A stretch of 64,000 nt of DNA, taken from NCBI RefSeq assembly GCF_019578655.1, contig NC_063256.1, forward strand, positions 2,108,001-2,172,000. Reading direction: 5' to 3'. Both the position numbers and the translations under genes were made by a program. Positions 48,947-61,050 of this stretch are shown piece after piece (positions within the stretch are counted from its first letter, which is position 1; each line of letters starts with the position of its first letter). The notes under the pieces are model-generated. The model saw only the letters and a program-made list of their open reading frames with translations, ran no database searches and was not told the DNA's origin. This DNA comes from Ricinus communis. Taxonomy: Eukaryota > Streptophyta > Magnoliopsida > Malpighiales > Euphorbiaceae.

Positions 48947-50174
48947 TTAGTTGAAGGTATGGTCAAATACCATTTCCTGTATTGTTTAAGAAGCAAAATA
49001 TAAGTGCACAGCAATAAAATGATGCATATTCATGTCAGCTGCTAGTAACCTCATTAGTACGCTATACAATTATTCCAACTATTGGAGATAGTATTTTTCT
49101 TGGAACAAACCTGATCACATATGGGACAGGTGTCGCTCCTTTCCATCCACTCCAGAATGCATGACAAGTGAAAGTGATGTTCGCATTTGGTGAAAAATTT
49201 TGGATTCTGAATGTCATACTCTGGAGGCAGAAGCAAACAAGCAGAACACTTTTAACTGCTCAATTGTTTTAAATGAATGAGAAGAAAACCAAAGCAGAAA
49301 CAGACTTGAATTTTGCTTACTAATCATAAGCATTACTAATTCATGAAAAAGTTCATCTATGACAGTGAAACTATTGCACCTTCAAGACAAATTGGACAAG
49401 CATCCTCTTCTTCAGTTGCTGAAACAACATTTTCACTCAATTTCGATATATCTGGCTTCTTTGGCGAGACTGGTAAAGAACTTGCTAGAGTTCTGCAGTC
49501 TGGATCCTCAAGATCCTCACATGTTGCTAAAGTTTCAAAACTACCGCCACTAATTGTTTCTCTAATTGATTCAGAATCTGAGGATCTCCGACATCCCAAA
49601 ACCATATCATATGGCAAGGGTGCAGGAGGGGCCCGAAATGTATCAGGTGTTGACGTATTCAGATTTAATTCGGCTAGGAGACCTGCAGCGAATGCAGAGG
49701 CTACACCGTTGTGAGATGTTAAGGACTCATGCTCTTCCAAAGCTGGTGGACACTGCAAACAAAGTTTTTTAAAAGTTTTGAGAGGAGTGTTTTCCATAAA
49801 CTCACATTATTATCGGTTCAAGGATTTCCACTCGGATAAATTTCAGCATTCTTGCGTAAAGCCATTCAGAGATAATGTCCCATCTTTTATTCTCCCACTA
49901 AGATATATCTTTACATCCAAATATATGAATTTCCATTTACATCCATCAACTATCATGTATCATACACAAGCACAAACATATAGAAATAGAGAAAGCACAG
50001 CAAAGAGAAGAAAAGAAAGGCTACAATCTTCAGAGAAACAGCTAGTCGAGCATTAATAGCAAAAAACCTATATGGTGCCAAAAACAAGAACAAAGATGTT
50101 ATTTTACTCACGTAATAATAAACAGGTGTTCCATGTAGATGAGGTTTCCTTGAAGAACAACAACAACCTCCCAT
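48947..50174 (-). CDS. RHB1A: RING-H2 E3 ubiquitin ligase, RHB1A type
   Basis: Four coding exons (50174-50112, 49752-49380, 49220-49111, 48976-48947) give 191 residues, about the length of Arabidopsis RHB1A. The N terminus MGGCCCSS has Gly2 and adjacent cysteines suited to N-myristoylation and palmitoylation, so membrane attachment is likely. A middle region with PPAPLPYD and a Ser/Glu-rich stretch precedes a C3H2C3 RING: CPIC, then C-E-H-H-F-H-L-S-C, then CPIC (about residues 142-182). The last exon is only ten codons (EMVFDHTFN and stop). The start is preceded by a 5'-UTR intron, 51022-50178. The protein should act as an E3 with an E2 such as UBC8-type enzymes; substrates are unknown. Confidence 0.92.
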
Positions 50175-50177
50175 CCC

Positions 50178-51214
50178 CTGCAATTGTTTGTGTTATTCAG
50201 TCAATGCTACCAGCTTTATGTGCATCACTTTATGCTGCATGGTACTAAAAGACAGTCAAAATGCTAAAGTCAAAATCTAGAATGGACAAAGATAACAAGC
50301 ATGCCTAATAGACATTATATGAAAAATAAAATAAAAAAAAAAACAAAATACTAGCTAAAAGGTGTAAATAAGCAAGTAAAATAGCCAAAACACGAGCACA
50401 AACATGCAAACAACATTGAGAACAACCATAAGTTTGATTAATCAATGAACTAAATCTTATCAATAATGATCATAACTGCCAGTTCCAGTTATAGAAAGAA
50501 AATGACAGGCATCCCAAACAATGAGCAAGGAAAACAAGTAGTCAACTGAATTCAAATTAAGAAGCCTTAATCAATACAAAGCACTTCCCTCTCTATTTTA
50601 GGATTGCAATAACTACATCTATCGTAGTGTTTAGAAAGTCTAGAAATGCAAGAATTCAACTCTATTCAGCCAATCTCATGTTAGGACAAATTACTGTGGC
50701 TGGAATTTCAATTTTCTTCTTTTCAATAGCATCATGATTTATACACACCAAAAGTTATAAATAATAAGAAGCAATGACGCGCTTAAATAACAATCACGCG
50801 TACAAGACAAACAAACACTAATAATCATTTTAACAAATAAATTGTGATAGTTATTACTCACTGCCAAAACACCCCATAAATCCAGATAGCTCTACAGTGA
50901 ACACAAAACAGCTAAAACATTTTCTTTTTGTTTTTTTTAAAAAAAAAAAAAAGAACGAAACGAAGCTAGATATGAAAACTTCAGTGAAGCGAATAGTATA
51001 AAAGAATCAGAAATAAGAATACCAGTGAGAACAGCAAGAGCATCAATCGATTGAATTTTCGAAGCTTGAGTCCAAAACTTGGCCAGGAGGAAGAGCAAAA
51101 ACCCTAATTTGAGAGAAATAAAGAGAACAGTAGAAGAAGAAATTCCACTCGGTGAAAAGAAAAGAGAGAGGAAGAGAGAGCTTTCGGAAGTTTGTCGTTC
51201 TCTCTTTATACTCT
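50178..51214 (-). promoter_or_regulatory. RHB1A: RHB1A-like 5'-UTR intron, leader exon and TATA box
   Basis: On the minus strand a leader exon beginning near 51180 ends at 51023 with the donor GTATTC. The intron ends at 50178 with TTGCAG just before the coding exon. A TATAAA (51205-51210) lies at a suitable distance upstream of the CT-rich leader. Confidence 0.6.
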
Positions 51215-52989
51215 GCGAGTTGCATACTACGCGCCCTCCACTCATATCCCGGATGCTCTACTATTCCACTTTATTCTTTTTTATTTCTTTTTCGTCGGTG
51301 TAAATGGTAATAAAAGCAAAATGGAGAGCTGAAGTATCAAAATGGGAGAATCTACAGGTCAAATTTGGTAGATCTGGAAGAATCTCGCGCCCTGTTTTCT
51401 TTATATGGTCCGTACTTTCTCTTCAAAACTAAGCCGACGAAATAATATTAATATCATTTTTCAGAATTTAATAGTTTAAAGCTAGCACTGGTAAAAGTGG
51501 TCTGGCTTTTAATCTTTTCATAGTAACAATGATAAAATATATGTGGAGTAAAGTTTTTTTATTTGTGTATTTATTTTTAATATATAATTTTTATATTTGT
51601 TGGATTATTATATTATTAATACATGTATTTTTTTAGTTATGTTAATAGAGTAAATTATATTTCGATATTAATTTTATTCTATACAGTATTCTTTTAATTA
51701 TACTCTTTATAAAATTATTATTAGATATATTTACTTAATGTTAATTAATATTTATATTATATTATGTATTAAATACAACACATGTACAGAAAAACTAATA
51801 ATAATAACTAGAAAAACTAATAATGATGATTGTGAGGTTAGCTAGCCAAGTCACGAGATGATTTATTTGCATTTCCTATTGGTCTATTCATGTGGGATCC
51901 TAGATAGATCTTCTTCATTTTCATTTATGGCGAAGGATTAGATATTTTAATGAATCTTTAGTTACGCATGGTAAGTGGTAACCAAATAAAAAGGTAAATT
52001 AAGATATAAATATTAAAACCGTTAATGAGTTGGAAAATAAATAGTTACTGTTACCGGAATCGATGCTGGTGAAATTTTACACTCCTATAACAATTTTACC
52101 TAACCACAAACTGGAGTCATAAATTCCGTTTAAAGAATAAACCCTACTTAAATAATTTTATAAATAAATAATCAGTCATTTAAATTACCAATAATAAAGT
52201 AAAACTTACTAGTTCGATATCTTATTAATTCTATTATTTTCTTTGACATGATAATATTATTGGGCAAAATAATTGACTACAATCTGGTGCCATAAAAATT
52301 CTTGTTTAGGATGTATTTTTACAACTTAATATTTTAAAAAATTTATTTATAAAATTCTTCTTTTTAAATTACTTATTAGTATTTTTAATTATTTTCTTAA
52401 TAAAATTATAACAATATTATGATTTTCATTTGATATAAAAATTTTAAATAGTTATTATAAACATAAAATTACTATTTTTTTCTTATATTAATTGTTAGTT
52501 TTATAATTATATATTCTTATGTATTTGAAATGTTTTTTAATATATTATGATATTTTTTTTTAAATACATAGTTTTATAATATCAAAATACACGTTTTAAA
52601 ATTATGGAAGTTAAATAATATTTTTTCATATATTTTTAGTATTTATTTTCTGTTAAAATTTTGAAAATATATAAAATTTATAAATAACATTTTTCTTAAA
52701 AGATCATGAAAAGCAAATTTTTTCTAAAAACGTCATAAAAAAACCATTTGCCGTGAAAATTCCTCTGAAAACATTTGCTCTCTAATCAATTGTTGGGCCG
52801 GTAGCTTTCTGTTAATCCAATTATCCCGTATTTTCACTTTGTAGTTTGTAACAAGGTCATCCAACGGCTCTCTCACCCTACGCTGTCAAAATGCCGCGCT
52901 ACCTTAATCCTCACCGTCCAATTGAAACGTCGGGTATTTTTCCCGCCAATTTCTTGTCCGACTCTCTTTAAACCAGTCCAGTGCAGACA
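51215..52989. other. Intergenic region between the divergent RHB1A-like and PPR genes
   Basis: AT-rich DNA with no recognisable gene. The last 150 nt are less AT-rich and should hold the PPR promoter and short leader. Confidence 0.4.
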
Positions 52990-54852
52990 ATGCAATTGCT
53001 TCCGAAAACGACGACGACGACGAAGCTCATTAGAAATTTCTCAAAAGCCCTCAAACTCTCTGCTACAACGGGCTTTCTTCAAGGCGGGATTCAAGTACAT
53101 GCACATCTAGTCAAGTTAGGATTATATAACGTGTTGTCTTTGCAAAATAAGATTTTGGATGTTTATGTCAAATGCAAAGAATTCAAAGATGCGCATAAAC
53201 TGTTTGATGAAATTACTGTGAGGAATGTGGTGACATGGAATACAGTGATCTGTGGGCTTGTTAATTGTGGTAATAATTACAAGCCATGTCTATACACGGG
53301 TTTCTCTTATTTTAAGAAAATGTTGCTTGATGAGGTAGGTTTTGATCCTATAACGTTGAATGTTTTGTTCCGTGCTTGTCTCGAGCTAAATGGCATTGAG
53401 ATTGGTAGACAATTGCATTGCTTAGTAGTGAAATTAGGCTTTCAGTTGAATTGTCTAGTCAATAGTGCTCTTGTTGATTTGTACGGGAAATGCGGATTGG
53501 CAACGGAGGCAAGGTGTGTTTTTGATGACGTAATGTACAAGGATTTGGTGTTGTGGAATGTGATGTTGTCTTGTTATGCATTGAACTCATTGGCAGAAGA
53601 GGCTTTAACAGTTTTTAAATTAATGCAACTGGAAAATTTGATAGGGGATGGTTTTACGTTCTCTAGCATGCTCAACTCATGTGCAACTCTGGGTTCTTGG
53701 GAATTAGGAAGGCAAATTCACGGGCTTATTTGCAAACTGTCTTTTGATTTAGATATTTTAGTGGCTAGTGGAATTGTTAATATGTATGCAAAGAATGAAT
53801 ATATAGAAGATGCTCGCAAGGCTTTTGATTGCATGACTGCTAAAAATGTAGTGTCTTGGAACACTATGGTTGTGGCTTATGGGAGGCAGGGAGATGGGAA
53901 AGAGGCCATGAAACTTCTAAAAGAAATGTTGCTAGAGGATTTTGCTCCAGATGAACTTACTCTAGCTAGCATCCTTAGTTCATGTGGCAGTGTATCAGCT
54001 AGTTGTGAAATTATGCAGGTACATGTTTATGTAGTGAAATTTGGGCTTCAGTCGTTTCTATCAATTGGAAATGCCATGATAAATGCATACTCTAAGTGTG
54101 GTAGAGCTGCTAGTGCACTTAAATCCTTTAATTCAGTTCCAGAGCCTAATCTTGTTACATGGACTTCACTTATCAGTGGTTATGCATTCAACAGTCTTCC
54201 AAAAGATGGTATCAAGATGTTTGAGAAGATGTTATCTGCTGGTGTAAGGCCAGATCAAATTGCTTTTTTGGGTGTTCTTTCTGCCTGTAGCCATGCAGGG
54301 TTAATAAAGGAAGGGCTTCATTATTTTAGATTAATGATAAAACATTATCGTATTTTGCCAGACTTAGAACACTTTGCTTGTGTCATTGACCTTCTTGGTC
54401 GAGCTGGTCTTTTGGATGAGGCTTTTAATGTCTTGACCTCAATGCCAATTGATTACAGATCAGACACATTGGGAGCCTTCATTGGGGCATGTAGAATACA
54501 CGGGAATGTGGAATTAGTTAAATGGGCTGCACAGAAGCTTTTGGAGTTGGAGCCAAATAATCCTGTAAATTATGCTATTTTATCTGACCTGTATGCCTAT
54601 GAGGGTCAGTGGCAAGATGTGGCAAGAATGCGCAAACTGATGAGGGACAGGTGTGATCACAAAACTCCAGGTTGCAGCTGGGTGGAGCTTGGCGGTGCTA
54701 TACACATGTTTGTGTCTAGTGATAGATGCCACCCTCAAGCTTTAGAAGTGTATTGCATGTTAAGCTTATTACTTTGGCTAATGACAGATGAGTATAATGT
54801 TTCCAAGCTGCATGCCGTGCATGGAAATGTTCTTGATGAATGTGCCCTTTAA
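52990..54852 (+). CDS. PLS-class pentatricopeptide repeat protein
   Basis: A single exon encodes 620 residues from the ATG at 52990; the in-frame GTG three codons earlier is not a start. The first 35 residues are rich in Lys, Thr, Ser and Arg, as in an organelle transit peptide. About fourteen PPR units of P, L and S types follow, with typical words such as VVTWNTVICGLV, NSALVDLYGKCG, VVSWNTMVVAYGRQG, NAMINAYSKCG and VTWTSLISGYA. The E and E+ region starts near LGAFIGACRIHGNVELVKW and reaches CSWVELGGAIHMFVSSD. A catalytic DYW domain is lacking. PLS proteins of this kind bind specific RNA bases in mitochondria or plastids, usually for C-to-U editing, with deaminase supplied by a partner. It lies on the same block as Arabidopsis At2g46050. 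The target RNA is unknown. Confidence 0.93.
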   Translation: MQLLPKTTTTTKLIRNFSKALKLSATTGFLQGGIQVHAHLVKLGLYNVLSLQNKILDVYVKCKEFKDAHKLFDEITVRNVVTWNTVICGLVNCGNNYKPCLYTGFSYFKKMLLDEVGFDPITLNVLFRACLELNGIEIGRQLHCLVVKLGFQLNCLVNSALVDLYGKCGLATEARCVFDDVMYKDLVLWNVMLSCYALNSLAEEALTVFKLMQLENLIGDGFTFSSMLNSCATLGSWELGRQIHGLICKLSFDLDILVASGIVNMYAKNEYIEDARKAFDCMTAKNVVSWNTMVVAYGRQGDGKEAMKLLKEMLLEDFAPDELTLASILSSCGSVSASCEIMQVHVYVVKFGLQSFLSIGNAMINAYSKCGRAASALKSFNSVPEPNLVTWTSLISGYAFNSLPKDGIKMFEKMLSAGVRPDQIAFLGVLSACSHAGLIKEGLHYFRLMIKHYRILPDLEHFACVIDLLGRAGLLDEAFNVLTSMPIDYRSDTLGAFIGACRIHGNVELVKWAAQKLLELEPNNPVNYAILSDLYAYEGQWQDVARMRKLMRDRCDHKTPGCSWVELGGAIHMFVSSDRCHPQALEVYCMLSLLLWLMTDEYNVSKLHAVHGNVLDECAL

Positions 54853-57696
54853 TTTCTCTGGGTGATCTGATGCTTTGACGTGAAATGAGCACGCCAAGTG
54901 GTGAATTTGCTCGACTTCGGGTGCTGATTCACTAAAACTCAATTGAGCCCAAACGGGCTACGTGTTATTCATCTAAGATATAATAGAGAGTATAAAATCT
55001 TTGTTACTTAAACATCACATTACTCGTGCTAGAAGTTTCTTTCATGTGCCATTTTTTATGCATATTCTCTTAACATATGTTAGGTACAGAAAATAGAACT
55101 ACCGTTTTATAATCACACCCAAGTTAATTCTGCTTATCTGTTTCTATTTCTTGTAAAATTGGTGTTGATGGAAGGGGTTTCCTTTCAACTCTGGCAATCT
55201 TTAATAAACTGCAGAACTCTGTCATTCTCCACTTCAACTTAAGTACTAATCATTGTTATAACTCTGACAATCTCCTTCTTAACTACAGATACCAGTTGAT
55301 TGACTTCTAATCTAAGGGATGAATTTCATTTCCTGTACAGGAAGATGGATTATGTGTGCCTGGTTGCACGTGTATTCTGAAATTCACACCATGTCCATAG
55401 ACCACTCGAAGGAATATCAAATAAATGAAGCAGAGAGCTATACACTGTGAGTTAGTGTCCTTATTGCAGAATTTTCTCTAGAAGGCACGCATGTTTGATG
55501 TTTCGAAGGCAATGGAATGCTGTTGGTGCTTTTTAAATAAAGAAGAAACAGGGTAATTGATTTTTAATTTTTGATGTTTAGCCAAGAGGAACCAAACCAG
55601 TGGGGCACCGTGAGGGGGCCCTTGTCTGAAACCTGATAGCCTTCTGTTGTCACACCTGGCGTAGGTGGAGCCTACTATTCAATAACTTGTGTTTCTGTAT
55701 CCAATTCCAGTTTGAAGTAGTTTGCAAGAATTTCTGCCCAACTAACAGTTAATCTCATGCGAAGTAATTGGTGAGGAAACAACCCGGATTTTGACAAGGT
55801 GAGTATCAGAATAGACAAGGGAATATGGAAATTGTAACAACAATAATGCCTCAGTAAATGACTAGATGAGTGCTCAAGTTGACCTCCTCCAACCATTATC
55901 TAGTAGTAGCGGGATACTCTTTTGCTCAATACATCTCCAATTCGGACGAGTGGCCCTCAATTTAGACTTTTCAGGCAATGATATTTTAATGTACTTTTTA
56001 TTTAGAAATTGGCTCTCAATTCATGGAGAGTTACTCTATATTTAATAAATATATTAAAATTTATATATATTTAATTTAATTAATATTTTTAATTTTTAGT
56101 ATTTTTATTAGTAAAATAAAATCATTAATACTTATAAAAGTAAAATTAGAATAAAAATTTTAATTTTTATATTTAAATATTTATTAAAATATTTTTATTG
56201 TAAAAATCATATTCTTTAAAATAAAATAAAAAATCGTAATTAGAGCTGTTAGTGCAGAGGTTGCAAAGACAACACAACCCAGTTGTCATCTCTTCTTATT
56301 TATGAGCAAGTCGTCCAGCCACCGCCGACTGCTCAACTTCATCGACTCTTTTGACAAAAATCACTTTCATACAGTTCTACTGTAAAGTAGAAACCAATCA
56401 ATATGATGTCTGCTGGGGTTTACCTTTTCGGACAGTGTTACCAACCTCAATGACAAAATGTATTTGCCTTGACGAAAGGTGCTTACATAATTATTATGGC
56501 TTACTACGAAACCAATTTGAGAATGAAAGAACAATAACTCTAATGCCAATCAGAACGATACTAAATCAACCACAAATAACAATTGATATTAATCTAAAGG
56601 ATTAATTTAATCATTCTCCCCATTCAGATCTTGATGTATATATATATATATATATAAATAGAATAATTACTATTTATCTTATGTATTTTTAAAAGTTATA
56701 TTAGTTATTTTATAATATTTAAAAAATATATTATTTTATTATTATATTTTATAATTTTATATTAAAATTTATTTTTATTTAATTTTTATCAAAATTTATA
56801 TTAAATAATTATTAATTAAATTTGATTTTATACTGTTTACTTTTTTATTTTTAGTGTAACATATAAATTATTTTTTACAATTTATTTATTAGACTAAAAC
56901 TCTTTTATCTAATTTCTATATAAAAATAAATTTTAATGTCTGCATAAAATAATTAAATAGTATTTTTTAATTATTTTAATTTTTAACATAAATTAAATTC
57001 TAGTAAAATTTAAATATCTTAAAAATACCTATATTAATTAAAATATTTAAAATTTATATAATTTAATTTTAAATTATTAAAATAAGATAGATATTATTAT
57101 TATTATTATTATTATTATTAGATAATTATAACTTCCGATAAAAAATTTGAGTATTAAATTATATCTTTTATTAATTTAGTTCATTGATTATATTGATTTT
57201 TAAAATATAAAACACTTCCAGTATAAGAAATAAAATATAAAAGCAATTTGTATATTATATAAAATCAGATGCGAATAGTATAAAAATAAATATAATTAAT
57301 GAAATTTTTTTTAATATAAAATTATAAAATGAAAAATATATTTTTAGATATTAAGAATTAACTAATATAATATAAAACTCCATAAAAAATTTATACAACC
57401 TAATTGAATATATCTAAAATTATAATTATAATAAACAATAAAGTGCAAATTCTAGTAATGATTTTATCATTAATCACCAAGAAACTAGTTACTTTAGTTA
57501 TAGAACTAACAAGTGATAACCACCCCTCGCATAAAATGGCGGGTGCCGACTATCACTAATAACGTAAACGGCGCACGTTAGTCTCACCCAACATCGGTCC
57601 TTTTTAAAATATCAAAAGTCTCCTTTAATTAATACTTTAACCTCTCCCTCACACCACGACCCGCCTTTTCAAGTTTGCATTCTCTCTCTCTCTCCG
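54853..57696. other. AT-rich intergenic region before the CRCK gene
   Basis: PPR 3' flank, then AT-rich DNA with a (TA)n run (about 56637-56656) and an (ATT)n tract (57089-57121). A minus-strand open frame at 55675-55896 has no resemblance to a known family. The last 200 nt should be the CRCK promoter and a leader rich in CTCTCT. Confidence 0.4.
57089..57121. repeat. (ATT)n microsatellite
   Basis: Around eleven uninterrupted ATT units. Confidence 0.9.
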
Positions 57697-59660
57697 ATGA
57701 CTAGTCCTAACTACATGTACGGTCGTCGAAACGCCAGGTCTGTCACTCGGTCAACGCCGGACCACCTCCAATACTCACCGTCCTCCTCATACTCCGACGC
57801 CTCCACCGTCAAAAAGCAGCAGAATCCGCTGGCTGCCGCTGCTAAATCTTTGGCCGGTGTGTTCGTCGCCTGCTTTACTCCTCCTGAGCCGACCTCCTCT
57901 ACGAATTATGGCGACTCTGGACCTCCGTCCGGTAAATGATGATTTAACAAAAGCTTAAACTTATATAAAGCATTGATCTGTTATATACTTAAGCGATGTG
58001 GTGTCTTAAATATCATATGTGATGGGACAAACACTAAAAATGAGGTTTTGGATTAACAGTTGTATCAGATGGTAGCAGAGATAGAAGAAGAAGTTCAGGA
58101 AGAGGAACCATCTATGGAAGTCCACAGAATTCAACACGTGGGAGAATAAAATTCACCATGGATGAGATCTATAAAGCCACTAGGAACTTTTCACCATCTT
58201 CCAAAATTGGACAAGGTGGGTTTGGCACTGTTTACAAGGGCAGACTTAACGATGGAACCTTTGTGGCTATCAAACGTGCCAAAAAGGTTGGTTCTTGATG
58301 TGAAAGATAGCTCTTCTTGCTCTTTTTTCTTTTTACGAGTATCAAATTAGAGGGTTAACAAAATGTGTCTGATGGGTTTTTCTGGCAGAGCGTATACGAT
58401 AAGCATTTAGGTGTGGAGTTTCAGAGTGAAATTCGGACACTGGCACAAGTGGAGCACTTGAATCTAGTAAACTTATATGGGTTTTTGGAACATGAAGACG
58501 AAAGAATTGTTGTTGTGGAGTATGTTCCCAATGGAACTCTCAGAGAACATTTGGATTGTAAGTATTTTTTTATTATACCTCATTTACTTTGTTTTCGTAT
58601 CTTCCCGATGTGCCTCTTTTTAGTATTTTTTGGAATTAATCATGTACTAAATTCAAGTTGAAAGAATTGAATTATATAGCATGAGCTTTCCAAACATAAG
58701 AATTGACTTGTATTCTTTTACTTTTTTTCTCTTAGTTTTTTTTTTTACTTGTAAGCAAAATGAATGCAGGCATGCATAGAGACGTTCTTGATCTTGCTAC
58801 ACGCCTAGATATTGCAATAGATGTGGCGCATGCGGTCACCTACCTTCACATGTACACAGGTTTTCCTTTTGATTGTTACTCACCTAATTCACACTCATCA
58901 AATTGAGTTTTATAGTTCTTTTCTTGCATGAAACACGATACAATTGGATTATTTGTTTGCTTTCCTTGTAGATCATCCAATTATTCACAGGGATATAAAG
59001 TCATCCAACATTCTCCTCACCGAAAATTTTCGAGCTAAGGTAGCTGATTTTGGTTTTGCTAGACTGGCAGCTGATGCTGAATCAGGTGCCACCCATGTGT
59101 CTACTCAAGTCAAAGGAACTGCTGGTTATTTGGATCCTGAATACCTGAAGACCTATCAACTGACTGATAAGAGTGATGTTTATTCATTTGGTGTGTTACT
59201 TGTTGAACTAGTAACAGGTAGGCGACCTATTGAACCAAAAAGGGAACTAAAGGAACGCATAACTGCAAGATGGGTATGATTTTCTTTTCCCTTTTTTTGC
59301 TGAATGTATATTATCAAATGAAGTTTTGTGGTAATTAAAAATCATAGTTCTATCGTCATCAAGTTATATGTGTTGTGACTTGGTTTGTTACAAGCACAGG
59401 CTATGAAGAAGTTCTCTGAGGGAGATGCAATTTCAACCTTGGACCCAAGGCTGGAAAGAACCCCCGTAAATAACTTGCTCCTTGAGAAGATTCTTGAGCT
59501 AGCCTTACAATGTCTGGCACTACGCAGACAGAGCCGGCCAAGTATGAAGCAATGTGTAGAGATTCTATGGGGCATACGTAAAGACTGCAAAGAGATAGCA
59601 GGTTCAGATTTTCGTTCGTTTTCCTCAAACTCAAGATCTACTTCAGTTGGGGAAGGATAA
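57697..59660 (+). CDS. CRCK2: Calmodulin-binding receptor-like cytoplasmic kinase, CRCK type
   Basis: Six exons (57697-57931, 58060-58286, 58389-58557, 58770-58859, 58972-59273, 59400-59660) join to 427 residues. After an N-terminal Ser/Tyr-rich region of about 120 residues, a complete Ser/Thr kinase domain follows: [12 protein letters not shown] loop, AIKRAKK with the ATP-binding lysine, [11 protein letters not shown] with the catalytic aspartate, DFGFAR, the activation segment ending [10 protein letters not shown], and [18 protein letters not shown]. There is no transmembrane segment or ectodomain, so it belongs to the receptor-like cytoplasmic class. CRCKs bind calmodulin through a basic helix around subdomain II, here the AIKRAKKSVYDKH region. 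In Arabidopsis they respond to calcium, cold and immune signals. CRCK1 and CRCK3 are the alternative assignments. The naming of CRCK2 leans on proximity to the RHB1A-like gene. Confidence 0.9.
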
Positions 59661-61050
59661 GCAAATGGATGGATAAAATCTTGAACTCCATTTGCATACA
59701 GGAAGGGACATGGGAATAGGTAGTAACTGAAAGCCTAAAAGTTGGTTGCTTTCTAAGATGCGACTGATTTGAGAGTAGTAATGCAGGGCGGGGATACAAG
59801 GAGCTAAAAATTTCTGTAGAACACATGCGAATATAGAAGCTTGATAAAAAGAATCTATCAACTGCAAGATTATAGAGAGAACTTGTTCGTGAATTTGGGT
59901 TGTGTATAGAAATTGGGTTGGTGAGGAGCGGACTGTAGAGAAGCTCCTCCCTTCTGCTTGATTCTGCGTTCATTTCTTTTCATTTGTGATTCTTTTTCCA
60001 CTTGCATCGTGTGGAAGATGAGGTCTGTACTTCCGATTAATGAACTAATACTTCTTATATACATGTAAGGATTATTTACACCCCTTTTATTTGAGCTAGT
60101 ACCACGATTAAACATGCATGCACATGTATATCTAATATCGCACGGTCGCTTTTTCTTTGATAAGAATCACATTTATCTAATATTTTCTTAATATTTAATA
60201 AAAAAATTATTTTATTTTAAAAAAATATAAAAAAATAAAATAGAAACAATAAAATTAAAAAGATATTTTAATGTTATAAAATATATGAACTTATTAATAC
60301 ATAATTTATTTATAAATTTTATAAATTTTATTTATTTTATTAGAATTTAATTTAAATATAATTAATTTCATACAAATTTAATTATATAAAATTTTAAATT
60401 AATTTTCAAATAAATTTTATAAATATAGATAAAAAAAGAGAACCCATAAATCAAGTCTGAGGATACAGGTTCTACAGGATAAGAGAACTGCCTTCAAGTT
60501 CATACAGCAAGAGTAAGCTGTCCTTTCCATCTACAGCCCTGTATCCCCAATTGGCCATATCCATATAATAACTTTTATTTGATTATGCATGTTTCCTGTA
60601 TATAAGACCACACACACTACCTGAAAGCAACCATGATAAAATTCAAAAAAATAAGAAAATTCTAAAAAGTTGAGCAAAATAATCTTTACATGAGACCTTT
60701 ATCATGTGCTACCCTGCTCCCCCTATAGCTTTTAGGTATAATTTCTACTCATTCTCTAACTTAACCTACCTATAGTCTGTACATAACATTTACAAAAGGG
60801 AAACAAATGCCGACTGAGAAATGGGGAGCACGGAGCAGAAAGAATTGGCAACACACAGCTTTTGTGGCTGCCGTATATTATATATGTATTTCTTCCATTT
60901 CGGCCAGAGTTGCTTTTGGTTAATGCGAACAAAGAAGTCTTATTTTAGCACCGGTAGCTACTTCTTCTCAATGTGTTGACAACCTACTCATTTTCTTACA
61001 GGAGCTGTGAGCTAAATTTCAGAGAAAACCTCTCCACCCCGCCCGCCTAT
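59661..61050. other. Gap between convergent CRCK and TMEM8-like genes
   Basis: The two 3' UTRs lie at its edges. An AT-rich stretch fills about 60160-60430. No other gene is seen. Confidence 0.4.

Noticed and set aside
52922..53110. Arg-rich frame overlapping the PPR start
   Set aside because: It is in another frame from the PPR gene and begins at a non-ATG codon.
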